A stretch of DNA of 6,666 nucleotides, from NCBI GenBank assembly GCA_945937855.1, contig CAMEUC010000077.1, positions 1 through 6,666 of the forward strand, in the 5' to 3' direction. A program made the position numbers and the translations under genes. The DNA is from an uncultured Clostridium sp. Its GTDB lineage: Bacteria > Bacillota > Clostridia > TANB77 > CAG-508. Of the stretch, positions 1-5,707 are shown piece after piece (position 1 is the stretch's first letter; each line of letters begins with the position of its first letter). Below the pieces are notes generated by a model. The model had not been told where the DNA came from. It did no database searches and worked only from the letters and a program-made list of their open reading frames with translations.

Positions 1-54
1 ACATTCCATGTTAGTAGCCTAATTTATACTGTCCAACTTTTTGGGTTCAGTACA
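1..54 (+). mobile_element. Right end of an IS3-family (IS150-like) insertion sequence, partial
   Basis: Read on the minus strand from base 54, the sequence starts TGTACTGAACCCAAAAAG and continues TTGGACAG. This resembles the terminal inverted repeat of the IS150 group of IS3 elements (IS150 itself begins TGTACTGCACCCA...GTTGGAC, from memory). On the plus strand, bases 2-22 read H-S-M-L-V-A-stop, plausible as the last residues of an IS3 OrfB transposase, and the repeat (about 28-54) follows the stop, as expected at the right end. The element would run off the left edge. It ends 21 bases past the stop of the convergent slipin gene, so it may have displaced that gene's terminator. The other end and the target duplication are not visible, so the family call is moderate. 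Confidence 0.5.
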
Positions 55-75
55 AAATTTCATAGCGCTTTTATT

Positions 76-822
76 TTATTTATTTTTTCCTGCTATTCCT
101 TTTAAAGCTTCTAATCCTTCAATTGGTACTGCAAATATAACTGTATTTGATTGGTCACTACTTAAATCGTTTAATGTTGCTAGTGTTCTTAAATGTAATG
201 CTCCTGGAGTTGTTCCCATTATGTTAGCTGCCTCAGCTAAATTGTTTGCAGCTTCCACTTCTCCAGCTGCTTTTGTAATTACTGCTTGTTTTTCTCTTTC
301 CGCTTCTGCAACTTTTGCAATTACTCTCTTCATTTCTTCTGGAAGAGCTATGTCCTTTAATTCCACATTTTCAACTTTTATTCCCCAAGGATCTGTTTCT
401 GTATCAACTATTTTACAGATTTCTGTACTTAGTTTTTCTCTTTCTGTTAATAATTCATCTAAAGATACTGAACCAACTATATTTCTCATTGTTGTTTGTG
501 CAAGTTGGCTTACTGCATAATTAAAGTTTTGAACTGCAAGTACAGATTTTGCTGCATCAAATACTTTATAATATAACACTGCATTTATTTTTATTGAAAC
601 ATTATCTCTTGTAATAGCTTCTTGTTCTGGAACATCAACCGCTTTAGTTCTAATATCTACCTTTTTGTATGAATGTATTATTGGAAACACTAAATGCCAT
701 CCTGGTTTTAATATTTTTGCAAATTTACCAAATCTAAATAGAATTCCTCTTTCGTATTCATTTATTTGCTTTGTTGATATAACTAATAAAACTATAAATA
801 AAACTAATAAAACTATTAACAT
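76..822 (-). CDS. Slipin / stomatin-like SPFH-domain membrane protein
   Basis: A 248-residue protein of the stomatin/slipin branch of the SPFH superfamily. These proteins oligomerise on the membrane, organise lipid microdomains and often modulate membrane proteases. Residues 1-17 form one hydrophobic N-terminal anchor (LIVLLVLFIVLLVI), followed by the SPFH core beginning near E22-Y-E-R-G and including RTKAVDVPEQEAITRDNV. The alanine- and glutamate-rich helix with AEAEREKQAVITKAAGEVEA near residues 168-187 is typical of slipins, and the length is normal. The start is set by an AAGGAGG site seven or eight bases upstream. Bacterial slipins are usually encoded beside an NfeD-family protein, but none is present: upstream is a small broken gene and downstream a probable IS end. 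It lies 69 bases after the small gene and has a likely promoter of its own. The family call is firm; the cellular role is inferred. Confidence 0.93.
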   Translation of the reverse strand: MLIVLLVLFIVLLVISTKQINEYERGILFRFGKFAKILKPGWHLVFPIIHSYKKVDIRTKAVDVPEQEAITRDNVSIKINAVLYYKVFDAAKSVLAVQNFNYAVSQLAQTTMRNIVGSVSLDELLTEREKLSTEICKIVDTETDPWGIKVENVELKDIALPEEMKRVIAKVAEAEREKQAVITKAAGEVEAANNLAEAANIMGTTPGALHLRTLATLNDLSSDQSNTVIFAVPIEGLEALKGIAGKNK

Positions 823-852
823 TATATTTCCTCCTTTTTTTAATATGTATTT

Positions 853-882
853 ATTATATCATATGATGTTGTATTTTGTCAT
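853..882 (-). promoter_or_regulatory. Probable sigma-A promoter for the slipin gene
   Basis: On the minus strand a perfect -10 box TATAAT (853-858) carries the extended -10 dinucleotide as TGATATAAT (853-861). A weak -35 box ATGACA (877-882) lies 18 bases upstream. Transcription would start near 846, giving a leader of about 25 bases that holds the AAGGAGG site. The slipin may therefore be expressed separately from mscL-mntP. Confidence 0.6.
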
Positions 883-891
883 CATTTTTGA

Positions 892-1178
892 TTACCTTTC
901 TTCATCTTTTCCTTCTGGTAGCACGTCTGGCATATGTTCTTTAAACACCAGAATTAAATCTCCAATTTTTTTAAACTCTCTAATTAATTTTTCCCTTTGT
1001 TCATGAATAATTTCTTTATCGCATTTTCCTTTTGCTCTTTTAATTAGTTTTGTTAAGTAAAGCCATTCATATATAACATTTTTTGCTGTTTTTTTATCAC
1101 TTTTTTGTATCCTTTTAGTCTTTCCACCATTAAATCTGTTTCTCTAATAAACTCTTTGGTTTTAAATTCCTTGTCCAT
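892..1178 (-). pseudogene. Small charged helical protein, split by a -1 frameshift at a run of seven A
   Basis: The frame starts at ATG 1176-1178 behind a good AAGGAG site eight or so bases upstream and encodes 41 residues (MDKEFKTKEF...MNGFT), stopping at 1053-1055. In the -1 frame an open stretch continues without a gap from the seven-A run (T run 1089-1095 on the plus strand) to a stop at 892-894, reading KTAKNVIYEWLYLTKLIKR through to MPDVLPEGKDEER. With one more A the product is a continuous 95-residue lysine- and glutamate-rich helical protein without a membrane segment. I do not recognise the family. It lies 28 bases after mntP and 69 before the slipin, so co-transcription is likely. 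The break could be a true mutation, a sequencing error, or slippage, because the in-frame heptamer is A-AAA-AAA. Confidence 0.7.
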
Positions 1179-1206
1179 GTTTTTTTCTCCTTATTATGCT
1201 TCTATA

Positions 1207-1767
1207 TTATAATATTCCTAAATGTTCTACTAAGATTTTTACTCCCATTAATACTAAGATAATTCCCCCCGCAAGTTCTGCCTTTTTTTCATACTTATCA
1301 CCAAAGATATTGCCAATTTTTACTCCTATTACAGAAATTACGAAAGTAATTATTCCTATTAATAGTATTGCAAGTATTATATTTACGTCTAAAAAAGCCA
1401 TAGTTATTCCTACTGCTAAAGCATCTATACTTGTTGCTATAGCTAAAACAATCATCTCTTTGAAATCTACACTATCATTTTTTTCTTCTTTATCTTTTGA
1501 AAAAGCATCTTTTATCATATCTATTCCAATTATAGCTAATAGAATTAAGGCCAGCCAGTGGTCTACTGCTTCAACTTTACTTTGGAATCCAACACCTAAT
1601 AAATAACCAATAAGAGGCATGAATCCTTGAAAAAAGCCAAAATATCCACCTATGATAATCCCTTTTTTCCAACTCATTTTTTTCATAGAAAGTCCTTTAC
1701 AAATTGACACAGCAAAAGCATCCATTGCAAGACCTATTGCAATAATTATTATTCCTAATATTCCCAT
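1207..1767 (-). CDS. mntP: Manganese efflux pump MntP
   Basis: A 186-residue polytopic membrane protein of the MntP (formerly DUF204/YebN) family, which exports Mn2+ from the cytoplasm and protects against manganese toxicity. It has the family's internal duplication: an N-terminal half with the GLAMDAFAVS signature (Asp16) and a C-terminal half with ATSIDALAVG (Asp115). Other membrane acidic positions include Asp83. Six hydrophobic helices can be traced, with a charged cytoplasmic loop KDKEEKNDSVDFKE near residues 91-104. The length matches the family (about 185-190). A GGAGG site nine bases upstream of ATG supports the start. It follows mscL by 32 bases, so it is probably co-transcribed. mntP is often controlled by a yybP-ykoY manganese riboswitch, but there is no room for one here; only a hairpin covering the mscL stop is present. 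Confidence 0.93.
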   Translation of the reverse strand: MGILGIIIIAIGLAMDAFAVSICKGLSMKKMSWKKGIIIGGYFGFFQGFMPLIGYLLGVGFQSKVEAVDHWLALILLAIIGIDMIKDAFSKDKEEKNDSVDFKEMIVLAIATSIDALAVGITMAFLDVNIILAILLIGIITFVISVIGVKIGNIFGDKYEKKAELAGGIILVLMGVKILVEHLGIL

Positions 1768-1787
1768 TTACGATATCCTCCAAAGTT

Positions 1788-1812
1788 AAACGTGGGCTTT
1801 TAGTCCACGTTT
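1788..1812 (-). promoter_or_regulatory. Hairpin across the mscL stop codon in the mscL-mntP junction
   Basis: In the leftward transcript AAACGTGG pairs with CCACGTTT (8 bp perfect) around a 9-base loop that holds the mscL TAA stop. The last codons of mscL form the left arm. No U-tract follows, so it is not a standard intrinsic terminator. It ends about 8 bases before the mntP Shine-Dalgarno region. It may affect message stability, processing or coupling of mntP translation to mscL; this role is inferred. Confidence 0.45.
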
Positions 1813-2204
1813 TGATTCTCTTTTTCTATATTTGTTTCTTTTAATAAATCTCTTATTTCTTCTAGAAGTACAACCTCTTGGCTTTTTACAGGAGCTTGTT
1901 TCTCCTCTTCTTCTTTTTTATGGAAAAACTTGTTTATTAATTTTATCATTATAAATATACAAAAAGCTTGAATTAAAAAGTCTATAATGTTTTGAATAAA
2001 ATTACCATAAGCTATAACTGAATCTTTGATTGTTACATTTAACCCTGTAAAATCAATTCCTCCCATTACTATTCCAAGTACTGGCGTTAACACGTCTGAA
2101 ACTAGTGATGTTACAATTTTTCCAAATGCAGCTCCCATTATTACACCAACTGCTAAGTCTATTACATTTCCTCTTTCTATAAATTTTTTGAATTCTTTTA
2201 TCAT
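1800..2204 (-). CDS. mscL: Large-conductance mechanosensitive channel MscL
   Basis: A 134-residue MscL, the homopentameric inner-membrane valve that opens under high membrane tension to release solutes during hypo-osmotic shock. The N-terminal amphipathic helix is MIKEFKKFIERGN. The family signature RGNVIDLAVGVIMGAAFGKI (residues 11-30) forms the pore-lining TM1. TM2 spans roughly residues 68-92 (FIQNIIDFLIQAFCIFIMIK). The periplasmic loop carries GGIDFTGL. The charged C-terminal part ends in the usual cytoplasmic helix EVVLLEEIRDLLKE. Length is typical (about 130-150). The start is supported by GGAGG seven bases upstream and a promoter just beyond it. It is the first gene of the leftward block and probably shares a message with mntP. 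Identification is secure. Confidence 0.97.
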   Translation of the reverse strand: MIKEFKKFIERGNVIDLAVGVIMGAAFGKIVTSLVSDVLTPVLGIVMGGIDFTGLNVTIKDSVIAYGNFIQNIIDFLIQAFCIFIMIKLINKFFHKKEEEEKQAPVKSQEVVLLEEIRDLLKETNIEKENQNVD

Positions 2205-2230
2205 ATATATTCCTCCATTTTTTGTGTATT

Positions 2231-2259
2231 ATTTTATCATGGAAGAAGGTGTTTTTCAA
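2231..2259 (-). promoter_or_regulatory. Sigma-A promoter of mscL
   Basis: On the minus strand TTGAAA (2254-2259) and TAAAAT (2231-2236) are separated by exactly 17 bases, each one base from consensus. Transcription would begin near 2224, giving a leader of about 20 bases with the GGAGG site of mscL. Confidence 0.7.
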
Positions 2260-2292
2260 TTATTTTAATCTATTTTATTATATTCACCATAT

Positions 2293-2341
2293 ATACTCTA
2301 TATAAATAAAAAATTCAAAATATTTTATTTATATAAAGTAT
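2293..2341. repeat. Long AT-only inverted repeat between divergent promoters
   Basis: Arms 2293-2315 and 2319-2341 are complementary at 21 of 23 positions, with a 3-base loop CAA. The central perfect part is TATATAAATAAAA paired with TTTTATTTATATA (13 bp). It sits between the mscL promoter and the promoter of the helix-turn-helix gene. It could be an operator, an old terminator, or the tip of a small mobile element. No U-tract distinguishes these, and AT-rich DNA makes such repeats easier to find, but the length is well beyond short chance palindromes. Confidence 0.6.
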
Positions 2342-2375
2342 CTGTGAAAATTTTCATGGGGCGTGTTTACATAAG

Positions 2376-2404
2376 TTGACTTTTTTGGTATTTTTTAGTA
2401 TAAT
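2376..2404 (+). promoter_or_regulatory. Near-perfect sigma-A promoter of the helix-turn-helix/coiled-coil cassette
   Basis: TTGACT (2376-2381) and a perfect TATAAT (2399-2404) are spaced by 17 bases. Transcription should begin near 2411, leaving a leader of about 50 bases before the AAAGGAGGT ribosome binding site (2444-2452). The motif TAGTA occurs three times around the -10 and leader (2396, 2410, 2429), a possible but unproven operator. Confidence 0.85.
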
Positions 2405-2461
2405 TAGTTTAGTAGTCCCTTAAGATCCTAGTAAATAATTTTTAAAGGAGGTCTATCTTTT

Positions 2462-2806
2462 ATGGCTACTGAATCATCTGAACGTGTAGTTCAAATGAAG
2501 GCAAACTTCATGGAATTACATGAAGCCGGGATGACAATACCTGAAATCGCAGACAAATTTAATTTGTCTCGAGCAACTGTGTATCGGCATCTCGATGAAA
2601 TTGCTTCTCAAAATGGTGTAACAAGAGAGGCATTACTCCAGCAAGTACACCAAACTCCCACTTATTGGGAAAAACAGAGCTGTTCGCTGAAAGTTGATGG
2701 AAGTCAACTCATGGCGAAATTTGACACAGCAAAGCAGGCCCTCTCTGAAATCACAGGAGATATTACCACACTTATTAATATCATCGAGGAGGATTTAAAA
2801 AAATGA
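2462..2806 (+). CDS. Small helix-turn-helix DNA-binding protein, first gene of an acquired cassette
   Basis: A 114-residue protein with a clear N-terminal helix-turn-helix at about residues 25-46 (TIPEIADKFNLSRATVYRHL), of the kind seen in resolvase and sigma-like DNA-binding domains. The rest (about 75-114, QLMAKFDTAKQALSEITGDI...EEDLKK) looks helical and may mediate dimerisation or bind the partner. There are no membrane segments or catalytic motifs. The start is fixed by AAAGGAGGT ten bases upstream and a consensus promoter. Its stop overlaps the start of the next gene as ATGA (2803-2806), implying translational coupling. It is richer in GC than mscL or the M14 gene beside it. I do not recognise a named family. 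A regulator or site-binding adaptor for the following protein is an inference. Confidence 0.85.
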   Translation: MATESSERVVQMKANFMELHEAGMTIPEIADKFNLSRATVYRHLDEIASQNGVTREALLQQVHQTPTYWEKQSCSLKVDGSQLMAKFDTAKQALSEITGDITTLINIIEEDLKK

Positions 2807-3693
2807 AAAAGTTAACATCCAAGGCACTGCGCATACTAGTTAAACGGCACGCAACCCTCTCCGATCTTTTAAATGAATACCATTTTTCTTCTGAAGAAGA
2901 ACTATTCCAGGCAATTCGCAAGATATACTCTCATGGAGATGAGGCTCAACGAATCTTTTCGGCTTTCCAGAAAAATAGCAAAAAAGCCAACACACCCTCG
3001 CCCGAACAGACTCAGTCCCCTTGTGAGCAAACTATCGAAGAACACGCCAATCCTGTCGAAGCTACCAAGGTTGAGCTTGACATTTCCGAGCAGCAGGCAA
3101 ACACTGAACCCTTGAGCCGGCAAGCTCAGCTCGAAGCTGAAGAACAGAGCTTGAGTTCCAATCTCATTGGTTTGGAAAACCAGCATAAAGAGTTAGTTTC
3201 TCAGCATCTCTCTTCCAAAAAAGTGCTGCTCCGTATGCAGAGTATTCTGGAAGAAATGCAGAGACTGATGTCTGCGCATTGCACCAACTTGGAGCGAGAG
3301 CTAGAGCGAATTCAAGCTACTTCCGCTGCAATAGCAGAAGTTTCTCAAAAAAAGAGAACTGTTGCTGCTCACCTTAAGGAAGTTAGAGCAGAGCTCGAGG
3401 AGCTCAAGAAGGTTTCCATTTTTGTCTATGCAAGTGGCCTTCTTGAACTCGAGAATGGCGAAATCCCGGCAACTGTTAGTTCCGAAGAAACTTTGCAAAA
3501 TAAGTTTATGGAACTGATTCAGTATCCCCGCGCATCAGAGTTTTCTGTTACATTGAAGGAGATTAACACTGTCGCAAAACTCCTTCTCTGGACAGAATAC
3601 CTTGCAAGTAGCGGACTTGCCTTTGAGATCTCTTTTGACAGTGAAGAAGTCCAAAGATTCTACGAAGCTGTCACCGCATTTACCACCGCATAA
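2803..3693 (+). CDS. Coiled-coil protein of unknown function, partner of the helix-turn-helix protein
   Basis: A 296-residue soluble protein in four visible parts. Residues 1-55 are a compact helical domain (ALRILVKRHATLSDLLNEY...LFQAIRKIY), itself faintly helix-turn-helix-like. Residues 58-105 are a Pro/Gln/Glu/Thr-rich linker. Residues about 105-205 form a long heptad-containing coiled coil (QLEAEEQSLSSNLIGLENQ, LERELERIQ, HLKEVRAELEELKK). Residues 205-296 are a mixed domain starting VSIFVYASGLLELENG and ending FYEAVTAFTTA. There is no signal peptide, transmembrane helix, nucleotide-binding or nuclease motif. The ATGA overlap with the upstream gene and the shared promoter and terminator indicate one two-gene operon. 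Two counted 60-base stretches gave 45% and 42% GC, against 28% in the downstream gene, pointing to horizontal acquisition. An oligomeric DNA-organising, partition or accessory mobile-element role is possible but unproven. Confidence 0.85.
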   Translation: MKKLTSKALRILVKRHATLSDLLNEYHFSSEEELFQAIRKIYSHGDEAQRIFSAFQKNSKKANTPSPEQTQSPCEQTIEEHANPVEATKVELDISEQQANTEPLSRQAQLEAEEQSLSSNLIGLENQHKELVSQHLSSKKVLLRMQSILEEMQRLMSAHCTNLERELERIQATSAAIAEVSQKKRTVAAHLKEVRAELEELKKVSIFVYASGLLELENGEIPATVSSEETLQNKFMELIQYPRASEFSVTLKEINTVAKLLLWTEYLASSGLAFEISFDSEEVQRFYEAVTAFTTA

Positions 3694-3694
3694 T

Positions 3695-3712
3695 CTCTTT
3701 TGCGCAAAAGAG
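3695..3712. repeat. Perfect 18-bp palindrome just after the coiled-coil gene
   Basis: CTCTTTTGCGCAAAAGAG is identical to its reverse complement, with no central spacer. It starts two bases after the TAA stop (3691-3693) and abuts the terminator stem. The exact two-fold symmetry suits a dimeric DNA-binding protein site; as RNA it would fold as a second, smaller hairpin. Confidence 0.75.
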
Positions 3713-3750
3713 TGTGCCCCAAGATAATATCTTGGGGCACATTTCTTATT
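3713..3750 (+). terminator. Strong intrinsic terminator of the cassette
   Basis: Bases 3713-3725 (TGTGCCCCAAGAT) pair perfectly with 3729-3741 around a 3-base loop, giving a 13-bp stem, followed by the T-rich tail TTTCTTATT. It closes the two-gene transcript. Confidence 0.85.
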
Positions 3751-3778
3751 ATTTGCATATAATATTTCAGGTGATTTT

Positions 3779-5055
3779 ATGGATATATTACGTTTAGGCT
3801 CTACAGGTCCAATGGTGGAATTTTTACAAAGTACTTTAATGAAAATAGGCTTTTATAGCGGTTCTATAGACGGAAATTTTGACACCCGTACTCAAACAGC
3901 TGTAAAAAATTTTCAACGTAATTTTGGTTTGAATCCTGATGGAATAGTTGGGACTACAACCTGGGATGCACTATATCCATATATAAATGGGCAAACTACA
4001 TATACTGTAAAATCTGGCGATACATTATTTAGTCTAGCAAACAAATTTAATACAACTATTAATCGTATTCTTTTTGCTAATCCAAATATAAGTATTAATA
4101 ATCTTCCAGTTGGGCAGAAAATATTAATCCCTTTTAGTAACATTGTGCCAACAAATGTAAGCTATAGTTCAACTATTCTCAATTTAAATATATATGCATT
4201 AAGAAATATATATCCCTTTTTATTTTTACGGCAATATTGGGCAAAGTGTTTTAGATAAAAATATTCCTTATATAAGAATTGGAAATGGTCCAAATGAAGT
4301 TTTTTATTCTGCTTCAATTCATCGGGAATGAGTGGATTACTTCACCATTACTTATGAAATTTATAGAAGATTTTTGCTTGGCATATGTAAATAACTCTAC
4401 TATTTATGGCTATAATGCTAGAGATATTTTCGAATATGCTTCAATTTATATAGTTCCAATGTGTAATCCTGATGGGGTTGATTTAGTAACAGGAGCTATC
4501 AAACCTAGCTCAAGCCCCTACCAAAGTGCAAAAACAATTTCAAATAAATATCCCTCAATACCATTTCCAAGTGGTTGGAAAGCGAATATAAATGGTGTGG
4601 ATTTAAACCTGCAATTTCCTGCCGGTTGGGAAGAAGCTAGAAGAATTAAATTCTCCCAAGGCTTTACATCCCCTGCTCCTCGTGACTTTGTAGGTCTTGG
4701 TCCTCTTACCGAGCCAGAATCTCTTGCTTTATATAATTTTACTTTAACACATAATTTTAGATTAGTGATAGCTTATCACACTCAAGGTAAAGAAATTTAT
4801 TGGCAATTTCAAAATTATGCTCCTCCTGAAGCCGAAACAATTGGAAACATCTTTGCAAATGTAAGTGGATATCTCTTAACAGAAGTTCCATATAATTCAA
4901 GCTTTGCCGGTTATAAAGATTGGTTTTTGCAGCAATATAGAAGACCCGGTTATACTATAGAAGCAGGTATTGGAGAAAACCCGCTTCCTATCTCTCAATT
5001 TGATGAAATTTATAGAGATAACTTGGGAATATTAGTTTTAGGTAGTATTTTGTAA
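3779..5055 (+). pseudogene. ENP1-like gamma-D-glutamyl-L-diamino-acid endopeptidase (PG-binding, LysM, M14), with two frameshifts
   Basis: Correcting two apparent single-base insertions gives a 424-residue zinc peptidase of family M14, like the sporulation endopeptidase that cuts the gamma-D-Glu-diamino-acid bond of peptidoglycan peptides. Domains: PG_binding_1 at about 8-68 (LRLGSTGPMVEFLQ...NFQRNFGL), LysM at about 75-119 (YTVKSGDTLFSLANKF), M14 from about 125. In corrected numbering the zinc ligands are H181 and E184 (HGNEW) and H333 (AYHTQG), and the catalytic Glu is E394 (TIEAG). The first break is at the T5 run 4223-4227, after IYPFL. The second is at 4323-4326 (CAT-CGGG-AAT), inside the zinc motif. 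The frame between them reads GNIGQSVLDKNIPYIRIGNG. There is no signal peptide, as in ENP1. The start follows AGGTG at 3769-3773. Both breaks may be sequencing errors. Confidence 0.88.
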
Positions 5056-5058
5056 TAG

Positions 5059-5092
5059 AAAAAATGGTTGATATTTTTATCAACCATTTTTT
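5059..5092. terminator. Bidirectional terminator between convergent genes
   Basis: Bases 5059-5073 (AAAAAATGGTTGATA) pair with 5078-5092 in a 15-bp stem with a 4-base loop. A-tracts and T-tracts on both sides let it serve both the M14 gene from the left and the acetyltransferase from the right. Confidence 0.88.
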
Positions 5093-5133
5093 ATTACTTT
5101 TTTCGAAGAAATATTAAAACTTTTTATTCAATA

Positions 5134-5616
5134 TTATATTCTTTTTGAAACAATCATGTCTCTTATAATATAATTATTTTTTTCATAAAAATTTAGCCCT
5201 TTTCTATTCGGACCAAATACTTCAATATTAATTCTTTTGCAATCAATACTTTTAAAATAATCTTCTATTCTTTCTAATAAAGCTTTACCAATGCCTTTGC
5301 CGCGAATATTGTTTTTTACAATCAATTCTATTATATCTCCGGTTCTAACACAGTCATTTGTTAATTTATCAATTTCATCTTTTTCTTCAACTACGCCTAT
5401 GATTAATCCAATAACCATATTGTTTTCAATTGAAAGATATACTTTTCCTTCTTGATTTTTTACTTTAGTCATATCCATTTTAAAATTTCCTTCTCTATAT
5501 TCAGGAAGCATTACTTGGGTATGCCAATCATCTATGTCTATTAGGTAATTTTGCAATTCAACTAATAGGTCTTTTATTTGTTCATCATATTTTGAGTTAT
5601 ACTCAATTATTTCCAT
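5134..5616 (-). CDS. GNAT-family N-acetyltransferase
   Basis: A 160-residue single-domain acyltransferase of the GNAT superfamily, using acetyl-CoA to acetylate an amine of a small molecule, peptide or protein. The acetyl-CoA pyrophosphate loop (motif A) is R105-G-K-G-I-G-K in IELIVKNNIRGKGIGKALLERIEDYF. The preceding beta strand (DIIELIVKN) and the C-terminal motif B region (VFGPNRKGLNFYEKNNYIIRDMI) are in the expected places, and length is normal. The N-terminal part (IKDLLVELQNYLIDIDDW) resembles uncharacterised GNATs and gives no substrate clue. The start is supported by GGAGG six bases upstream. It is about 90 bases downstream of the methyltransferase gene on the same strand, with a hairpin between them, so partial co-transcription is possible. 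The substrate is unknown. Confidence 0.9.
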   Translation of the reverse strand: MEIIEYNSKYDEQIKDLLVELQNYLIDIDDWHTQVMLPEYREGNFKMDMTKVKNQEGKVYLSIENNMVIGLIIGVVEEKDEIDKLTNDCVRTGDIIELIVKNNIRGKGIGKALLERIEDYFKSIDCKRINIEVFGPNRKGLNFYEKNNYIIRDMIVSKRI

Positions 5617-5656
5617 GCTAATCCTCCAAATATTTTTATAATTCTTTTATAAAAGT

Positions 5657-5693
5657 ATAATATCTTCTACAATCAAGTTGTATGAGATATTAT
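5657..5693 (-). terminator. Imperfect hairpin between the methyltransferase and acetyltransferase genes
   Basis: ATAATATCT (5657-5665) pairs with AGATATTAT (5685-5693). After a 2x2 internal mismatch, TACAA (5668-5672) pairs with TTGTA (5678-5682) around a 5-base loop. In the leftward transcript it is followed by ACTTTTAT. It is AT-rich and so probably a leaky terminator; an operator for the acetyltransferase gene is an alternative. Confidence 0.5.
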
Positions 5694-5707
5694 TTCATTT
5701 TATTAAA

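Noticed and set aside
41..520. Rightward open frame of 159 codons opposite the slipin
   Set aside because: It is antisense to a well-conserved slipin, has no ribosome binding site, and its protein is a low-complexity shadow. Its start lies inside the probable IS end.
1196..1606. Rightward 136-codon frame opposite mntP
   Set aside because: Antisense to mntP, Ile/Ser/Pro-rich shadow without initiation signals.
1768..1799. yybP-ykoY manganese riboswitch for mntP
   Set aside because: Only 32 bases separate mscL and mntP, too short for this riboswitch, and the consensus bulge motifs are absent.
3758..3763. TATAAT as a promoter for the M14 gene
   Set aside because: The matching -35 region lies within the terminator stem and reads GGGCAC at 17-base spacing, so I could not support it as a full promoter; a sporulation sigma promoter remains possible but is not recognisable.
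4279..4323. A separate start codon for the second M14 fragment at 4279
   Set aside because: The first 15 residues of that frame (MEMVQMKFFILLQFI) are an out-of-frame shadow of the conserved GPNEVFYSASIH stretch, so the fragment is a frameshift product rather than an independent gene.
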